This document shows positions 63,481 to 64,000 of a stretch of DNA of 64,000 nucleotides, in pieces. The position numbers and the translations under genes are program-made. The DNA is from CAYQOX01 sp964419335. GTDB taxonomy: Bacteria; Hinthialibacterota; Hinthialibacteria; Hinthialibacterales; Hinthialibacteraceae. A model generated the notes under the pieces. It did not search any database. It was not told the DNA's origin and worked only from the letters and a program-made list of their open reading frames with translations. The DNA is taken from the NCBI GenBank assembly GCA_964419335.1, contig CAYQOX010000001.1, forward strand, positions 186,001-250,000, written 5' to 3'. Positions within the stretch are counted from its first letter, which is position 1, and every line of letters starts with the position of its first letter.

Positions 63481-64000
63481 GTGAGACGTTTTTTGCGTAA
63501 ACCACGGATCGCCTGTATCGATTTGACCTTCAATTGGCCTCCAGTCGGAGGATGCTGGATAGATACCTATCATGTGTTGAAAGGGTTGCAAGACCGGGGA
63601 GCGGAGGTATGTCTATTTACTCCCGATTTTCAAACGTACTATCCACGCGGAGATATTCGAGAAGCCACTCCTTTTCGCACGTTATCAATTCCCTTCAACC
63701 GTTTTACCTATAACTTTTACAGTGTGAGAAAGCGTTTTCGCCATGCAGTGAACACTTATGGAGCGGACATGGTTTTTTTAACCGATGGTTATCACATGAA
63801 AAATCATCTCCTCACTGCTATAGGACCTGAACGCTGTTTTTTACGTTTTTATGCTTATGAATTACTTTGTGTGAATTTACACTATTATCGTTATCATGAA
63901 GATCGAATTTGCGATCAGGGATTTTTTCAGAATCCAGTAGAATGTCATCGCTGTTGGTTTCAGCGGATGCCCGCCTGGGGGCGGGCGTTGCAAATTGCTG
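63481..64000 (+). CDS. Glycosyltransferase (GT4-like), 3'-truncated by window edge
   Basis: A frame opens at GTG 63481 after a GGAGAAG site and stays open to the end of the window; 173 residues are visible. It reads RIACIDLTFNWPPVGGCWID, then TYHVLKGLQDRGAEVCLFTP, the usual start of a GT4/GT-B enzyme (beta-strand, Gly-Gly loop, helix, second strand). FLTDGYHMKNHLL and ECHRCWFQ follow. The C-terminal nucleotide-sugar domain is outside the window. With the nearby epimerase it points to a polysaccharide gene region continuing beyond the window. Confidence 0.7.
   Translation, partial: MRRFLRKPRIACIDLTFNWPPVGGCWIDTYHVLKGLQDRGAEVCLFTPDFQTYYPRGDIREATPFRTLSIPFNRFTYNFYSVRKRFRHAVNTYGADMVFLTDGYHMKNHLLTAIGPERCFLRFYAYELLCVNLHYYRYHEDRICDQGFFQNPVECHRCWFQRMPAWGRALQIA

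Overview
The window is a compact 64 kb chromosomal segment (about 45% GC by eye) from a Gram-negative-type bacterium. The exported FG-GAP, PQQ-like and NHL propellers, the CRTAC1/UnbV protein, three Gfo/Idh oxidoreductases (two with Tat-like leaders), the type-B succinate:quinone oxidoreductase and the hypFCDE genes suggest an uncultured, heterotrophic PVC/Poribacteria/Hydrogenedentes-like lineage. That placement is inference; there is no rRNA gene to fix it. I saw no prophage, IS element, CRISPR array, rRNA or tRNA.

Layout. 0-4 kb: a partial unknown gene, a zinc-ribbon membrane protein, an FG-GAP protein, a histidinol-phosphatase-like IMPase and an orphan ParB. 4.1-14.5 kb holds a cluster of broken genes: a formylglycine-generating-enzyme-like remnant, a PQQ propeller with an internal deletion, an ABC ATPase frameshifted at a G7 run in front of an intact 1122-aa FtsX-type permease, and on the minus strand a redox/propeller cluster. 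That cluster runs small Cys protein, Tat-like ferredoxin, NapH/NosR-like polyferredoxin, PQQ propeller, NHL propeller. Its polyferredoxin is frameshifted at an A9/T9 run and joined to the tail of a lost PQQ gene.

14.9-28 kb: a methyltransferase, two Gfo/Idh proteins, GDP-mannose dehydratase, a lone PntA, pterin dehydratase, rhodanese, two unknown proteins, a secreted metallo-beta-lactamase/D-2-hydroxyacid dehydrogenase fusion, a VapC remnant, an aminotransferase and a secreted protein with three Cys-rich YHS/TRASH-like modules. 28.4-31.8 kb: the succinate dehydrogenase/fumarate reductase operon C-A-B. 31.8-49.2 kb: GT39-like glycosyltransferase, BirA, RarA, Yip1-like protein, a GATase-like/CRTAC1/TPR operon, nucleotide-sugar enzymes, Obg-ProB, ribosomal protein S1 and PlsC. 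49.3-64 kb: a double ABC-2 permease, a coiled-coil protein, hypEDCF (order on the plus map), Gfo/Idh, PduO-type cobalamin adenosyltransferase, MsrP, a DNRLRE-like secreted protein, a UDP-sugar epimerase, PolX and the start of a glycosyltransferase.

Together the genes indicate quinone-linked respiration, NiFe-hydrogenase maturation (structural genes elsewhere), periplasmic redox chemistry and cell-surface polysaccharide synthesis. The best candidate for an undescribed system is the ferredoxin/polyferredoxin/beta-propeller cluster at 10.2-14.5 kb. The secreted MBL-dehydrogenase fusion at 24.0-25.9 kb is the best single-gene oddity.
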